Shown here: one piece after another, positions 9,513 to 18,630 of the stretch | Numbering within the stretch: the first letter of the stretch is position 1 | Layout: the number at the start of each line of letters is the position of its first letter | Assembly (NCBI RefSeq): GCF_052055485.1 | Contig: NZ_CP197171.1 | Coordinates: 1,178,001 to 1,242,000 of the forward strand | Length of the DNA: 64,000 nt | Direction: 5' to 3' | Source: Amphibacillus sp052055485 | Lineage (GTDB): Bacteria > Bacillota > Bacilli > Bacillales > Amphibacillaceae | Notes under the pieces: generated by a model | Seen by the model: only the letters and a program-made list of their open reading frames with translations | Database searches by the model: none | Told to the model about the DNA's origin: nothing | Position numbers and translations under genes: made by a program

Positions 9513-9653
9513 TTAAAACAATTGTCTAATTTTTTGAACTTGGCGTTCGTGATAATAATGTGCTAATCTTCGTTCAATGATCACAGCATTATTTGTCCAT
9601 CGACTTGAGCGAAACCGATAGATATGTTTAAGTTTCTTAAATAGTGATTTCAT
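9513..9653 (-). CDS. Small basic protein, 46 aa, unknown function
   Basis: A 46-codon frame starts MKSLFKKLKHIYRFRSSRW and ends with KIRQLF. It has a good ribosome site (AAAGGATGAGG) 4 bases before the ATG. The product is strongly basic, with an N-terminal amphipathic stretch and no cysteines or membrane segment. I do not recognise a family. The ribosome site is the main argument that it is real. The rest of 9320-9874 shows no other gene. Confidence 0.5.
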   Translation of the reverse strand: MKSLFKKLKHIYRFRSSRWTNNAVIIERRLAHYYHERQVQKIRQLF

Positions 9654-9803
9654 TTGCCTCATCCTTTATTTCGTTGATAGTTAAATCATAACGAAATAAT
9701 TGGAAATAAAAAACAGGCTAGTGATGTATTTCTATTCATTCATTTGGTGGATAAAAAAATCCCCCTTAGGATGGAGGGGAATGACTTAATTCATAACACA
9801 AAG

Positions 9804-9869
9804 TTCCCTATCAGTTAACAACTGCCTAGCTTTATTTATAGGCAGGGCAATGATCAAGTTGATAGGGAA
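9804..9869. repeat. Nested inverted repeat beside the first lipoprotein gene
   Basis: TTCCCTATCA (9804-9813) pairs with TGATAGGGAA (9860-9869), enclosing a second stem around TGCCTA/TAGGCA. It lies just after the stop of the minus-strand lipoprotein gene and shares the TTCCCTATC arm with the terminator of the paralogous lipoprotein at 13096. No clear T-run follows on the minus strand. Confidence 0.55.
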
Positions 9870-9874
9870 TCCTT

Positions 9875-10477
9875 TTACTCTAGTTCACTTGCAGAAATCG
9901 TCCAAATCGCTTTTACATTAAAATCATCATCGGAAAAATACAATTTATAACTATCTGATACGGGAACATCAAATGGAATATCCCCTCGTAGAATTTCATC
10001 AGCTAATAATGTACCGTCGGGTGCTTTTCTGATCCCTTCCGTTAGATAAGCTTCTAGATATGTATATCCTTCTTCATCTTTTAATTCAAAATTAAGCCAT
10101 GGAGATATCCTTTTTTCCTCATCTGTGTGGTTCTCAATTGTAATATTTACAACAACAAATTGTTCCTCTTGTTGAATATCGAACTCCCCACCTGGTTCGA
10201 TTCTACTTTCATTTAGAGTTATTTTAAAGCCATCAAAGTCAGCTGTCTCTCCTACAACTAATCCATCTAGTAATTCTGTTTGTTCATCTATATCATCCAT
10301 ATCATCAAACTCGTCAAAGTATTCTTCCAAGTCATCCATATCTTCCTCACCATCAATTGGAATGATTTCTTGAGGTGTTTTTGCCTTTTCAATTTTTTCC
10401 GTATTTGCATCATTACAAGCTCCGAGACCTAGCAACAGGATTATTCCAATGATCATGAAGCCAACTTTTTTTAACAT
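9875..10477 (-). CDS. DUF4352-type lipoprotein
   Basis: 200 aa. The signal peptide MLKKVGFMIIGIILLLGLGAC ends in a lipobox (LGAC), so the mature protein should be lipid-anchored outside the membrane. A very acidic linker (runs of D/E, about residues 42-68) leads to a beta-rich domain with the pattern VVGETADFDGFKITLNESRI then FVVVNITIENHTDEEKRISP and ELKDEEGYTYLEAYLTEG, typical of the telokin-like DUF4352 family. Function is unknown. A paralogue with the same C-terminus KAIWTISASELE lies at 13130-13720. Confidence 0.85.
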   Translation of the reverse strand: MLKKVGFMIIGIILLLGLGACNDANTEKIEKAKTPQEIIPIDGEEDMDDLEEYFDEFDDMDDIDEQTELLDGLVVGETADFDGFKITLNESRIEPGGEFDIQQEEQFVVVNITIENHTDEEKRISPWLNFELKDEEGYTYLEAYLTEGIRKAPDGTLLADEILRGDIPFDVPVSDSYKLYFSDDDFNVKAIWTISASELE

Positions 10478-10859
10478 TTAACCCTCTCCTTATGTTTAAA
10501 TATAAATTTAAATTAAAAATCATCCGTCCTTTTATTAGACTTGAGGCTAAATTGAATTTTAGTTGTCATTTTTTTATATGAAATGAGATCAGTTATGATG
10601 TGTGGATTTATATAATAATTAACATCCATATATTACACAAAATAGTCAAATAACTCAACCTATTGGGAGATATAATTAAATAATCATGAGGAAGCAGAAA
10701 GTAAAAATTATAAGCTTAGTAAGAAAAATAGCAGTTGGTGAGCTGTGCTCTATTGAAGTTAGCATAAGTTTTGACACTGGCGTAATCAAAATATAGATAA
10801 AAACAGTAGCCCAATTATTTGAGATACTGTTTTTGATGAAATGAATTATTTAATTAGCT
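10478..10859. other. Intergenic region, no gene seen
   Basis: About 380 AT-rich bases. It contains the ribosome site of the lipoprotein gene on its left edge. I see no coding frame or convincing structured RNA. Confidence 0.5.
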
Positions 10860-11801
10860 TTAATTATCCTTTGAATGACGCTCGCCAACTTGAAATTCAT
10901 TAGAATGTTCAAACATATATTTCACGCTAAGGGGATCTTGTCCAGTGAGTTTCTTAAAATCATCTGTAAAGAGATCCATTTTCCCTAAACGAATGGCTTG
11001 CGCAAAAGTCACCATACCATCAGAAGAGAACGGTGCTTCAGAATCTTCTTTAAATGCTCCCTCTGTTGTTCTTGGCACACCCATCGCATCAAATATCGCA
11101 TAATTTTCTTCATCGGTAATTTCTTGATAGGTAACTTGATGACCAGTGACTTCATTTCCAATATGGACAAAGTCGGATATGGTTAAAAGCTCAGGACCAT
11201 TAATATTCAATATGGTCTTTTGATAATCATCAGTGACCAGCGCATGGGCGACAGCTTTAGCACAATCATTCCGTGAGATATAGGCCATTTTTCCATCACC
11301 TTGACTATTTTTTAAGATGCCATCAGCCTTTACAAAGGTAAAATAATTAGTAATCATCGCTTCAGCATACTGAGAATTACGTAGAAAAATATAATCTAAT
11401 CCAACGTGTTTAATATAATCTTCAGTAAAAGCATGGTCAATTTTTTCGACACTTGGATTGGATTCATCAGTAGCATTGACTAACGATGTATAAATTACTT
11501 GTTTAACGCCAGCTTCTTTTGCAGCATCGATGACGTTCTTATGCGCATGTTGACGTTTTTCACCAACAAAAGGCATCGAAATCAAGGCTAATTTATCTGC
11601 CCCGGCAAATGCCTCGTCGAGCCCCTCGATTTTATTGAAATTGGTTACATGTGTTTCAATACCTTGTTCTTGGTATTCTTTTAAGGATGATGGATCATAA
11701 CCACAAAAAATAAGCTGGTCTTTGTCTACTAAAGTTAATACATGTTCAGCAGCTTGTTTTCCAAGATTTCCATCAACACCTGTTAATAGTAGTTTTCCCA
11801 T
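10860..11801 (-). CDS. NmrA-like NAD(P)-binding oxidoreductase (YtfG/QOR2-like)
   Basis: 313 aa atypical short-chain dehydrogenase. The N-terminal Rossmann motif LLTGVDGNLGKQ binds NAD(P); later VIYTSLVNA and an NSQYAEAM segment fit the NmrA/YtfG subgroup, which includes NAD(P)H:quinone oxidoreductase 2. The expected role is redox or quinone stress response, or redox sensing; the substrate is not evident. An AGGAG site precedes the ATG. The LysR gene lies 84 bp upstream on the same strand, so they may be co-transcribed and the LysR protein may control it. Confidence 0.8.
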   Translation of the reverse strand: MGKLLLTGVDGNLGKQAAEHVLTLVDKDQLIFCGYDPSSLKEYQEQGIETHVTNFNKIEGLDEAFAGADKLALISMPFVGEKRQHAHKNVIDAAKEAGVKQVIYTSLVNATDESNPSVEKIDHAFTEDYIKHVGLDYIFLRNSQYAEAMITNYFTFVKADGILKNSQGDGKMAYISRNDCAKAVAHALVTDDYQKTILNINGPELLTISDFVHIGNEVTGHQVTYQEITDEENYAIFDAMGVPRTTEGAFKEDSEAPFSSDGMVTFAQAIRLGKMDLFTDDFKKLTGQDPLSVKYMFEHSNEFQVGERHSKDN

Positions 11802-11885
11802 CTACAACACTCCTCTAGTTAATCGTTTGTACAACCCTATTGTATGTGAATAATTGAACAATATCCAATAGAAAAAGCGAATCCC

Positions 11886-12779
11886 CTATTGGGAAAACGA
11901 ATGCTTTATTTGTTGAAGAAAAGGATATAATGCAGGATTTGTATTATTTTTTAAATAAGCAATCTCTATTTTAAACAAATGATGTGAATCTTCCAGCGAA
12001 ATGAGTCGCACTTTATCTTCTGGATACGGAAGCTGATAATTATCAGGGAAAAAACCAATTAAACCCTCGGTCAGAATATGAAACAGTTCTGTCTCTACAT
12101 CATCAACTGTGCGTAAAATATTCGGTTGAAAACCATCTTCTATTGCATGCTCAATCATCAAGTCATAAGAGGCACCAATCACACTTGGGCTTAACATTAC
12201 AAGTGGATACTGATATAGTTCTTTTTTTGAAATCGAATAATGATCGAAGAGAGGATGGAGCTGATTTAAAACCGCACAGTATTGCCCTTGGTATAAAGGA
12301 TATGTCTGTATATTTTCTCTACTCGCAAAAGCTGAGTCAAAGGCAATGGCCACGTCGTATATCCCCTTCTCTAAATAATCGGGAACATCTTTTAATAATA
12401 CCTTATTGATCTCTACTTCAATGTTCGGATGCTGTTTTTTAAAATCGGGAATAAATGTCACTAAACTTTGCATATCGGTTAGGGCAGAATATTCGATCGT
12501 AAGCGTTTGTTTATTATTTTGCTGGTAATTGATTAACTTAGCCTTCATGTGATTATATTGCTTCCAGAGTATAATCGCTTCATTGTAAAAAAGCCATCCT
12601 GCTTGTGTTGGTTCAATCGGAATTTGCTTTCTGTCAATTAATATGATGTCGAACTCTTTTTCAAGTGAAGCTACTTGTTGACTAATGGTTGTTTGCGATA
12701 CAAAATTCTTTTTTGCTGTTTCCGTGAAATTTCTACATTCAACGAGATCAATAAAATATTTGACTTTTTCAATATTCAT
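11886..12779 (-). CDS. LysR-family transcriptional regulator
   Basis: 297 aa. The N-terminal winged HTH (KVKYFIDLVECRNFTETAKK then SQTTISQQVASLEKEF) is followed by a type 2 periplasmic-binding-like effector domain from about residue 90. I prefer the ATG at 12779 because GGGTGA lies just upstream; a GTG nine bases earlier overlaps that site. The nearest co-oriented gene is the NmrA-like reductase, its likely target. The effector is unknown. Confidence 0.85.
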   Translation of the reverse strand: MNIEKVKYFIDLVECRNFTETAKKNFVSQTTISQQVASLEKEFDIILIDRKQIPIEPTQAGWLFYNEAIILWKQYNHMKAKLINYQQNNKQTLTIEYSALTDMQSLVTFIPDFKKQHPNIEVEINKVLLKDVPDYLEKGIYDVAIAFDSAFASRENIQTYPLYQGQYCAVLNQLHPLFDHYSISKKELYQYPLVMLSPSVIGASYDLMIEHAIEDGFQPNILRTVDDVETELFHILTEGLIGFFPDNYQLPYPEDKVRLISLEDSHHLFKIEIAYLKNNTNPALYPFLQQIKHSFSQ

Positions 12780-13095
12780 CTTAATCACCCAAAGTATTTT
12801 AATTTAATATAACCGTTACTTGCGATTTTAAACTTATCATAACACGATATATTCGCAAAATTTAGCATAACGAATGAATAAGAATTAGAAATATTATCAT
12901 TAACGTGGATGGATCTTAGAGAGATGAGTTCATATCATGAAGTAAGTAGCGAGCTGTTTAGCGTATTAGAAAAAGAGATGAAATGAGGGATAAAAATAAT
13001 ATAATAAGATGATTGAGACAGATTTTTCGTTATTGAAGAATATTGGGTAGGCTCTTACTTCAGATAAATAAAGAATTTCTTTCATTTAAAAAGAG
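12780..13095. other. Intergenic region upstream of the LysR gene
   Basis: About 316 bases with no coding frame. It should contain the LysR gene promoter on the minus strand, but no clear -35/-10 pair stands out. Confidence 0.45.
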
Positions 13096-13122
13096 ATTCC
13101 CTATCGAAAGTCGATAGGGAAT
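13096..13122 (-). terminator. Terminator of the second lipoprotein gene
   Basis: Perfect 12-bp stem ATTCCCTATCGA (13096-13107) / TCGATAGGGAAT (13111-13122), with a T-run (CTCTTTTT) downstream on the minus strand. Confidence 0.85.
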
Positions 13123-13129
13123 GCTACCT

Positions 13130-13720
13130 TTACTCTAATTCACTTGCCGAAATAGTCCAAATGGCTTTTCCCGTTTTAAATGGGTCTGAAAAATGTAATT
13201 CGTAAGTATCTGATTCAGGAACATCAAATGGAATTTCACCACGCATTGTTTCGTCAACCTCTAAAGATCCATCAAGCTGTCCCTTCGTACCTTCCATTAA
13301 AAAGGTTGTCATATATGCATATCCTTCTTCATCTTTTAATTCAATGTTTAACATAGAGGATATTACTTGTTCCTCATCAGTCTTATTCTCGATCGTTAAG
13401 TTTGCAACGATGAATTGATCTTCACCTGGAGTATCAAATTCCCCGCCTGGTTCAATTCTAGCCTCATTTAAGGTTATTTCTAAACCTTCAAAGTTAACTG
13501 TATCGCCAACAACAAGATCCTCTTCCTCCTCACCTTCTACCTCATCGGTTGCATCTTCCAAATTATCTTCATTTTCTGTATCACCAATTTCATCACTGGT
13601 ATCGTTGCTTTCCTCTGATTCAGCAGGCTCATCATTGTTATTAGCGTCTGTATCATCACACGCCGCAAGCCCAAAGACTAAAATAATTCCAAGAACCAAA
13701 AACTTAAATTTTTTAAGCAT
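13130..13720 (-). CDS. DUF4352-type lipoprotein, paralogue
   Basis: 196 aa. Signal peptide ending in a FGLAAC lipobox, then an acidic low-complexity linker (E/D/N-rich, about residues 22-70), then the same DUF4352-like domain as the gene at 9875: LVVGDTVNFEGLEITLNEAR, IEPGGEF, IENKTDEE, ELKDEEGYAYM, and the C-terminus KAIWTISASELE. The two genes are a local duplication separated by the reductase/LysR pair. Function is unknown; a cell-surface or wall-associated role is inferred from the lipobox. Confidence 0.85.
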   Translation of the reverse strand: MLKKFKFLVLGIILVFGLAACDDTDANNNDEPAESEESNDTSDEIGDTENEDNLEDATDEVEGEEEEDLVVGDTVNFEGLEITLNEARIEPGGEFDTPGEDQFIVANLTIENKTDEEQVISSMLNIELKDEEGYAYMTTFLMEGTKGQLDGSLEVDETMRGEIPFDVPESDTYELHFSDPFKTGKAIWTISASELE

Positions 13721-14384
13721 TTTATTTCCTCCCTTGTGTTTATATATCGTCTATGTTTTGCATAGTAGATATCGATTAAGGATGGTTCCAAACCTCACAT
13801 TTTATGAAGCCATCAACTTTTCTTAACTTTCTAGCAGTCATATCTGTTATATTGCTAGATATAGATGCTGGTCGCCTACAAATGTGGCTCTTTCATTGAA
13901 TGAACAAATTAATTTGTTCATTCATCTATATGAGAAGGTATTTGATGAGAGAATTACTGTGCATATTCAAATAAATACTTGAATAGTTGGTTTATGAAAT
14001 TAACTATAGGCGTCTAATATTAACTTCAATGATACTGTTTGTTGACTATAGCTTTATCAAAACACGTGACTTCATCAGAAATTGGAAATATTAGTTTGAC
14101 ATAATCCCCCAGAATACCTTTATTCCCCTTCCTTGGAAACATAAGGTCATTGAGAACAAAACATCAGAAATTCATTCCCCACTTTTGTCGTGTTTATGCT
14201 ATTATTTTTAAGAGTTATTCCCCACTTAAATCGTATAGAGAAACCCTTAAAAATAGAAGCTGATTTTTGAGATCTTAAATTTTTTTGAACTTTTTAGTGG
14301 TCTCTTATCATGTCCTGTGTTAGAGAAGGACACAATATAATATTAATTTATTAAAAATCTTAAAGAGAAATGATGAGGTAGCCA
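13721..14384. other. Gene-free region upstream of rlmH, with a short direct repeat
   Basis: About 660 bases without a coding frame. ATTCCCCACTT occurs twice, 43 bases apart (14174-14184 and 14217-14227), each followed by a TCG a few bases later; a related ATTCCCC is near 14120. The pattern resembles the spaced ends of an IS element, but no transposase remains, so this is a guess. Confidence 0.4.
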
Positions 14385-14864
14385 ATGAATATCACGATCA
14401 TAAGCGTCGGTAAACTAAAGGAAAAATATTTAAAAATGGGAATTGATGAATACGTGAAGCGACTAAGAACACTTGCAAATCTAAAATTAATCGAAGTTGC
14501 AGATGAGAAGGCGCCAGAAAATTTATCTCAAGCGGAAATGGAAGCCATTAAAGTTAAAGAAGGCGAAAGAATTTTAGCAAAAATTCCAACTGATACATAT
14601 GTCATTACACTAGAGATCAAAGGAAAGCAACTTCCATCAGAACAGTTAGCCAGTCAGCTTGATCAACTCGCTACCCATGGAAAAAGTAAAATTGCCTTTG
14701 TCATTGGCGGGTCATTAGGATTAAGTGAAACGGTGATGAAGCGAAGCAACTTTACTTTGTCGTTTTCAAAAATGACTTTGCCCCATCAGTTGATGAGGTT
14801 AGTGCTGTTAGAGCAGGTGTATCGAGCTTTCAAAATCATTAGGCGGGAACCTTATCATAAGTAG
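14385..14864 (+). CDS. rlmH: 23S rRNA (pseudouridine1915-N3)-methyltransferase RlmH
   Basis: 159 aa SPOUT-family methyltransferase that modifies pseudouridine 1915 in helix 69 of 23S rRNA using SAM. The knotted SAM-binding region shows FVIGGSLGLSETV, and the C-terminus FKIIRREPYHK is highly conserved. The gene (orfX in staphylococci) is the chromosomal attachment gene of SCC-type elements, whose site covers the last codons. The same arrangement is seen here: a large serine recombinase gene abuts and overlaps the 3' end. The coding sequence is intact. Confidence 0.97.
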   Translation: MNITIISVGKLKEKYLKMGIDEYVKRLRTLANLKLIEVADEKAPENLSQAEMEAIKVKEGERILAKIPTDTYVITLEIKGKQLPSEQLASQLDQLATHGKSKIAFVIGGSLGLSETVMKRSNFTLSFSKMTLPHQLMRLVLLEQVYRAFKIIRREPYHK

Positions 14865-16526
14865 AGGCAAAAACTGCATAAAATAAGGCGGTATTTTTGT
14901 GTCAGTAGCGGAATTTGAATGTAAAGGCTCATCTTCTTCACCCTCCATTTCTCTATACAAAATATGAATGAGTGTGAAGGTTTTTGAAATATTGACATCT
15001 GAAAAATCAAAGTCAAGTTCAATTTTATCAATTGTTCTTCTTTTTTTATCAATTTGCTTGAGTGAAATGGTTTTAATTAATTGTTGGAATAGATACTTTT
15101 TCATATCTCTCGAAGCATCCTTATACACAAGAAGAAAGTGATTTAAAATTTGTTCGATTAATTCGGGCTTAATAACTTTTACATCTTCCGAACTTAAGTC
15201 TTTGTTCAGTTCACTTTTTCGAGATTCTAATGTCTTTTTTTTATTTGTAACTTCTATCAGTCTTTCTTGCAAAATAGAGGTTGGTAATGTGTTTTGTTCA
15301 AATGCTTCCAAATATTTATTTTGCAGAGATTCAATTTCAAATAAGTCTTTTTGAATATCTACTAATTCATTTTTAAACTTAGACAAAGAATCAATAGACT
15401 GTGAATTGATGTTTTGGATGCTATTGTATAATCTTTCTTTATCTGAGACAAATGAGTTTATTTTCTCAATAACAATATCTTCAGCATCATATGCTTTTAT
15501 AGCATTTGAACGACAAGCAACAGATCCCTTATTTTGAAAAGCTCCACACACGTAATATCTATGTTTTACTTTGGACCCATCTTTGCGTTTATATGTTGTA
15601 ATGGAAGGAACCATTCCACGACTACATGTTGGACAACGTAACAAACTATTAAGTAAAAATGGTTTGTTTGATTGTCGTTGCTTAAATGATTTGCTTTTTC
15701 TTCTTGACTGGACAATATTCCAAACTTGATCCGAAATAATTGGTTCATGTTTTCCTTGTGCGATTATAGGATTTGAATTTTTTCCTTTCCTTCTTTTCTT
15801 ATCCCAATCTTCAACTTTCATCCAAGAGATTTTTCCGTTGTAAATAACATTATCTAAAATCTGTGCCACACCATGAATGGAAAAATGGTGATTTCGTTTT
15901 GTTCTGAATCCTGCTTTATTAAGATGATTAGCGATTGCTTTTAATCCTTTACCATCTGCATATAGTTGGAATATTAGCTTTACTATTTTAGCTTCACGTT
16001 GATTTACAACCAATGCTTTATCAATGTTGTCATAACCAAAGACAACACCACCATTCCATTCACCTTCCAAAGCTCTTTGTTTCATCCCAAGTTTTACATT
16101 TTCAGATAGTGTATTTCTTTCCATTTCTGCAATAGATGCCATCAACTGTACAACCAAGCGACCAATTGGAGTACTTGTGTCAAAATTCTCTGAATACGAA
16201 ACAAATTTTACTTCGTGCAATTCAAACTTATCTAACAGTGTAAGTGTGTCCAGCATGTTCCGAGATAAACGAGATATTTTCCAAACTAATATTGCTTGAA
16301 ATTTATCTTTTTCCACATCATTAACAAGCCTTTGCATGGCAGGTCTTCCAGTTATATTTTTCCCAGAGATCCCCTCGTCTACATACTCTTTTGAGACTTC
16401 CCAATTATATAATTCTGCATATTGCCTTAAAGTTTGTAGTTGTGCAGAGATACTATAACCTTCTACTGCTTGCTCTTCAGTACTGACTCTACAGTAAATA
16501 GCTACTCGTTTTATTTCTTTTCCCAT
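14808..16526 (-). CDS. Large serine recombinase (integrase of the rlmH-linked island)
   Basis: 572 aa as read. N-terminal resolvase domain with the nucleophile S15 in IYCRVSTEEQ, GISGKNITGRP, and KISRLSRN; then a recombinase domain with VFGYDN and IYNGKISW; a zinc ribbon (CPTCSRGM then YYVCG and CRSNA, about residues 300-345); and a long coiled-coil C-terminus. Start ATG behind AGGAGG. It is the last gene of a minus-strand operon. The reading frame crosses the junction with rlmH, so the final 19 codons are complementary to rlmH and depend on integration; the native C-terminus in a circular form would differ. Confidence 0.9.
   Translation of the reverse strand: MGKEIKRVAIYCRVSTEEQAVEGYSISAQLQTLRQYAELYNWEVSKEYVDEGISGKNITGRPAMQRLVNDVEKDKFQAILVWKISRLSRNMLDTLTLLDKFELHEVKFVSYSENFDTSTPIGRLVVQLMASIAEMERNTLSENVKLGMKQRALEGEWNGGVVFGYDNIDKALVVNQREAKIVKLIFQLYADGKGLKAIANHLNKAGFRTKRNHHFSIHGVAQILDNVIYNGKISWMKVEDWDKKRRKGKNSNPIIAQGKHEPIISDQVWNIVQSRRKSKSFKQRQSNKPFLLNSLLRCPTCSRGMVPSITTYKRKDGSKVKHRYYVCGAFQNKGSVACRSNAIKAYDAEDIVIEKINSFVSDKERLYNSIQNINSQSIDSLSKFKNELVDIQKDLFEIESLQNKYLEAFEQNTLPTSILQERLIEVTNKKKTLESRKSELNKDLSSEDVKVIKPELIEQILNHFLLVYKDASRDMKKYLFQQLIKTISLKQIDKKRRTIDKIELDFDFSDVNISKTFTLIHILYREMEGEEDEPLHSNSATDTKIPPYFMQFLPLLMIRFPPNDFESSIHLL
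14845..14875 (+). other. Probable attachment junction (attL) at the 3' end of rlmH
   Basis: The last rlmH codons contain TTATCATAAG (14853-14862), which matches the TATCAyAA core used by staphylococcal SCC recombinases. To the left is conserved chromosome, to the right accessory DNA led by recombinase genes. The exact crossover dinucleotide cannot be read from one junction, and no convincing partner site was found elsewhere in the window. Confidence 0.6.
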
Positions 16527-16593
16527 TTACATTCCTCCTTTCTATAATCATAATACAAATGGCAAAAAAGGGAAAGTGCGTTCTGCACTTTCC

Positions 16594-18069
16594 TTAACTT
16601 GCATTAGCAAAATGGGCATTATCTATTGCATAAATAACTTTTTCTATTTTTCTTTTTGCTGGTTTTCCTGTTTCGGAAATATGAATCTCATCGATGAAAG
16701 AGTGCAATAGTTTCTTTTGCTCTTCTACAGTGAGTAGATGGAAGAATTTCTCGAAATTATCTATCACTTTATCCATTGAATTTGATAAATCATTCTTATG
16801 ACGTTGTTTTTTCTTTTTCTTTAAATTCTCTAAAAGTTCATGTAATTGAATTTCTGTAACTTCAGCATCTTGAATTTCTGATTTGAACGTAGTTTCATTA
16901 ATTGTCTTAGACAGGTACAAGTTTAGTAGTTCTTTTTTCTTTGAAGACAATTCTTCTAATTCTTTGTGAGTTTTTTTGATGTTTTCTTCCAATGGTTCAA
17001 TTTCATATTGGAGGGTATTTTGGGTAACTGTTGTAAGTAAGGGGGTGATGTTGAGGCTCTTCACTTTCATAAAGAAGTCTTGAAGGACAGCTTGTTCAGC
17101 GTTACTTTTATTAATTAAATTTGATGAACATACACTGTTTCCACTGCTTTTATTTTTGCCACAACGATAGTATTGATAAATCTTCTGCCCTTTAGCTTGC
17201 ACCATAGTTGATCCGCACTTTGGACATTTCAATAGTCCTGACAGAATGAACTTACCAGGAACAGTTTCTCTTTTATTTGTTTTGTTTCTAATTGCTAATG
17301 CTTTTTGTGTTTCTTGCCATAACTCATCATCGATAATTTTCACATGGTTACCTTCACGAATAACTCCTTTCCATTTAGTTTTTCCATTATAGATTACATT
17401 GTGCAAAATATCTCTGACACCGCTAATGGACCAATCATTCTTTTTCTTCGTAGTAATGTTTTGATTGTTTAAGTTTGCAGCAATTTTCCCGTAACCCCAA
17501 TTATCATACGTATATCGCTGGAAAATATACTTTACTACCTTTGCTTCACTACTTACAGGTTTAAGTTTTTTATCCTTGGATACATATCCGTAAATTTGAC
17601 CGCCATTATAGTTTCCTTTTTCAGCATTTTTTTGCATACCAAACGACGAGCGAAAAGAGATCAAATCTCGTTCAAATTCTGATACTAAGGACAGAATTTG
17701 ATACATTAATTTAGCGTTTTTGTCGCTACTATCGATATTATCAGCAATACAAATGAGTTGTTTCCCTGAATTTTCTATACGAGAAAACATATATTGAGAT
17801 TCGATACTGTCTCTCGATAAACGATCGGCTTTATGTACAATAAGATAATCAATTTGCTCGGATTGCCCAAACAGATGATTATACATTTGCTTAAACTGTA
17901 GGCGATTTTTAACACTTTCAGCTGACTTAGCACCTTCATCGTAGATTGTAACAAGAGTTATATTGTTATTTTCGCAGTACTTTTGAATCTCCTCTTTTTG
18001 CTTTTCTATAGATGTGTTTTCAAGTTGTTTATTGGTACTTACACGCACGTAACCTATTGCTTTTGGCAT
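16594..18069 (-). CDS. Second large serine recombinase
   Basis: 491 aa. Resolvase domain with S11 in AIGYVRVSTNKQ and the HKADRLSRDS helix; recombinase domain (IYGYVSKD, VIYNGKTKW); zinc ribbon LLKCPKCGSTMVQ with YYRCG and CSSNL; coiled coil with lysine-rich segments near residues 360-430. I use the ATG at 18069, preceded by AAAGGGGAT; an ATG 18 bases upstream has no ribosome site. Pairs of such recombinases recall CcrA/CcrB of SCC elements, but I do not claim orthology. It sits 67 bp upstream of the rlmH-proximal recombinase in one operon. Confidence 0.9.
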   Translation of the reverse strand: MPKAIGYVRVSTNKQLENTSIEKQKEEIQKYCENNNITLVTIYDEGAKSAESVKNRLQFKQMYNHLFGQSEQIDYLIVHKADRLSRDSIESQYMFSRIENSGKQLICIADNIDSSDKNAKLMYQILSLVSEFERDLISFRSSFGMQKNAEKGNYNGGQIYGYVSKDKKLKPVSSEAKVVKYIFQRYTYDNWGYGKIAANLNNQNITTKKKNDWSISGVRDILHNVIYNGKTKWKGVIREGNHVKIIDDELWQETQKALAIRNKTNKRETVPGKFILSGLLKCPKCGSTMVQAKGQKIYQYYRCGKNKSSGNSVCSSNLINKSNAEQAVLQDFFMKVKSLNITPLLTTVTQNTLQYEIEPLEENIKKTHKELEELSSKKKELLNLYLSKTINETTFKSEIQDAEVTEIQLHELLENLKKKKKQRHKNDLSNSMDKVIDNFEKFFHLLTVEEQKKLLHSFIDEIHISETGKPAKRKIEKVIYAIDNAHFANAS

Positions 18070-18083
18070 GTTACTATCCCCTT

Positions 18084-18233
18084 TCAAATTAAGTTTTCTT
18101 CTATTTTTTCTTCATACTTCAAATAAAGATCTGACAGGAAATTAATAGATTGCAATGTTTTACTTTTTTTTATTTCTTCTTCTGGTAGGAGTTGCCCTTC
18201 GAATTGTTCTTGGAAATTAAGAGGTTTATTCAT
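18084..18233 (-). CDS. Small acidic protein, first gene of the recombinase operon
   Basis: 49 aa starting MNKPLNFQEQFEGQLLPEEE, from the ATG at 18233 behind GAAAGGAAG. A longer frame from 18302 would begin at the predicted transcription start, so the short form is favoured. It ends 14 bp before the second recombinase gene and is surely co-transcribed. No known domain; small helical partners are common beside serine recombinases, and a role as accessory or directionality factor is only a guess. Confidence 0.65.
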   Translation of the reverse strand: MNKPLNFQEQFEGQLLPEEEIKKSKTLQSINFLSDLYLKYEEKIEENLI

Positions 18234-18313
18234 TGGAGCTTCTTCCTTTCTGAGGGTATTAAGATGGAGGATCACTCTTAGTTTTATAGGAGTATTTATC
18301 ACTCTATTAATAG

Positions 18314-18342
18314 TTTATAAGACTACCCTATTTTTTGTCCAA
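18314..18342 (-). promoter_or_regulatory. Sigma-A-type promoter of the recombinase operon
   Basis: On the minus strand TTGGAC (18342-18337) and TATAAA (18319-18314) are separated by exactly 17 bases. Transcription would begin near 18305, about 70 bases before the 49-aa gene start. Confidence 0.7.
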
Positions 18343-18630
18343 CTTATTTGGTTCTACCCCTTAAAAAATTTCTTCTTCATTAGAAAGTACATTATTTTTT
18401 TAGGATATTCTATATTACCAAAAACAAATATTAATAGATTTTCATTAATTTTTTAATGTAAAACCATGCAAAAGTTATGAAACTATTATTGCTGAGTAGT
18501 ATGTGTTTATCACATGATTCAAAGTGTGGTTAGGAAAATATTAAATTAGTTGGGTTCGGGCTAAAAAGTATCTGTCAAGCACTGATAAATACTGCGAAAG
18601 TGTATTCCCGTACTCGAAGGAGGAATTTGT

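Noticed and set aside
12830..12845. CTTATCATAA match upstream of rlmH
   Set aside because: Ten-base match inside the LysR upstream region, on the chromosomal side, with no element features around it.
14808..18069. Calling the island a true SCC element with ccrA/ccrB
   Set aside because: The site and the recombinase pair are alike, but gene position, the replication protein and cargo differ, and orthology to Ccr proteins cannot be shown by eye.
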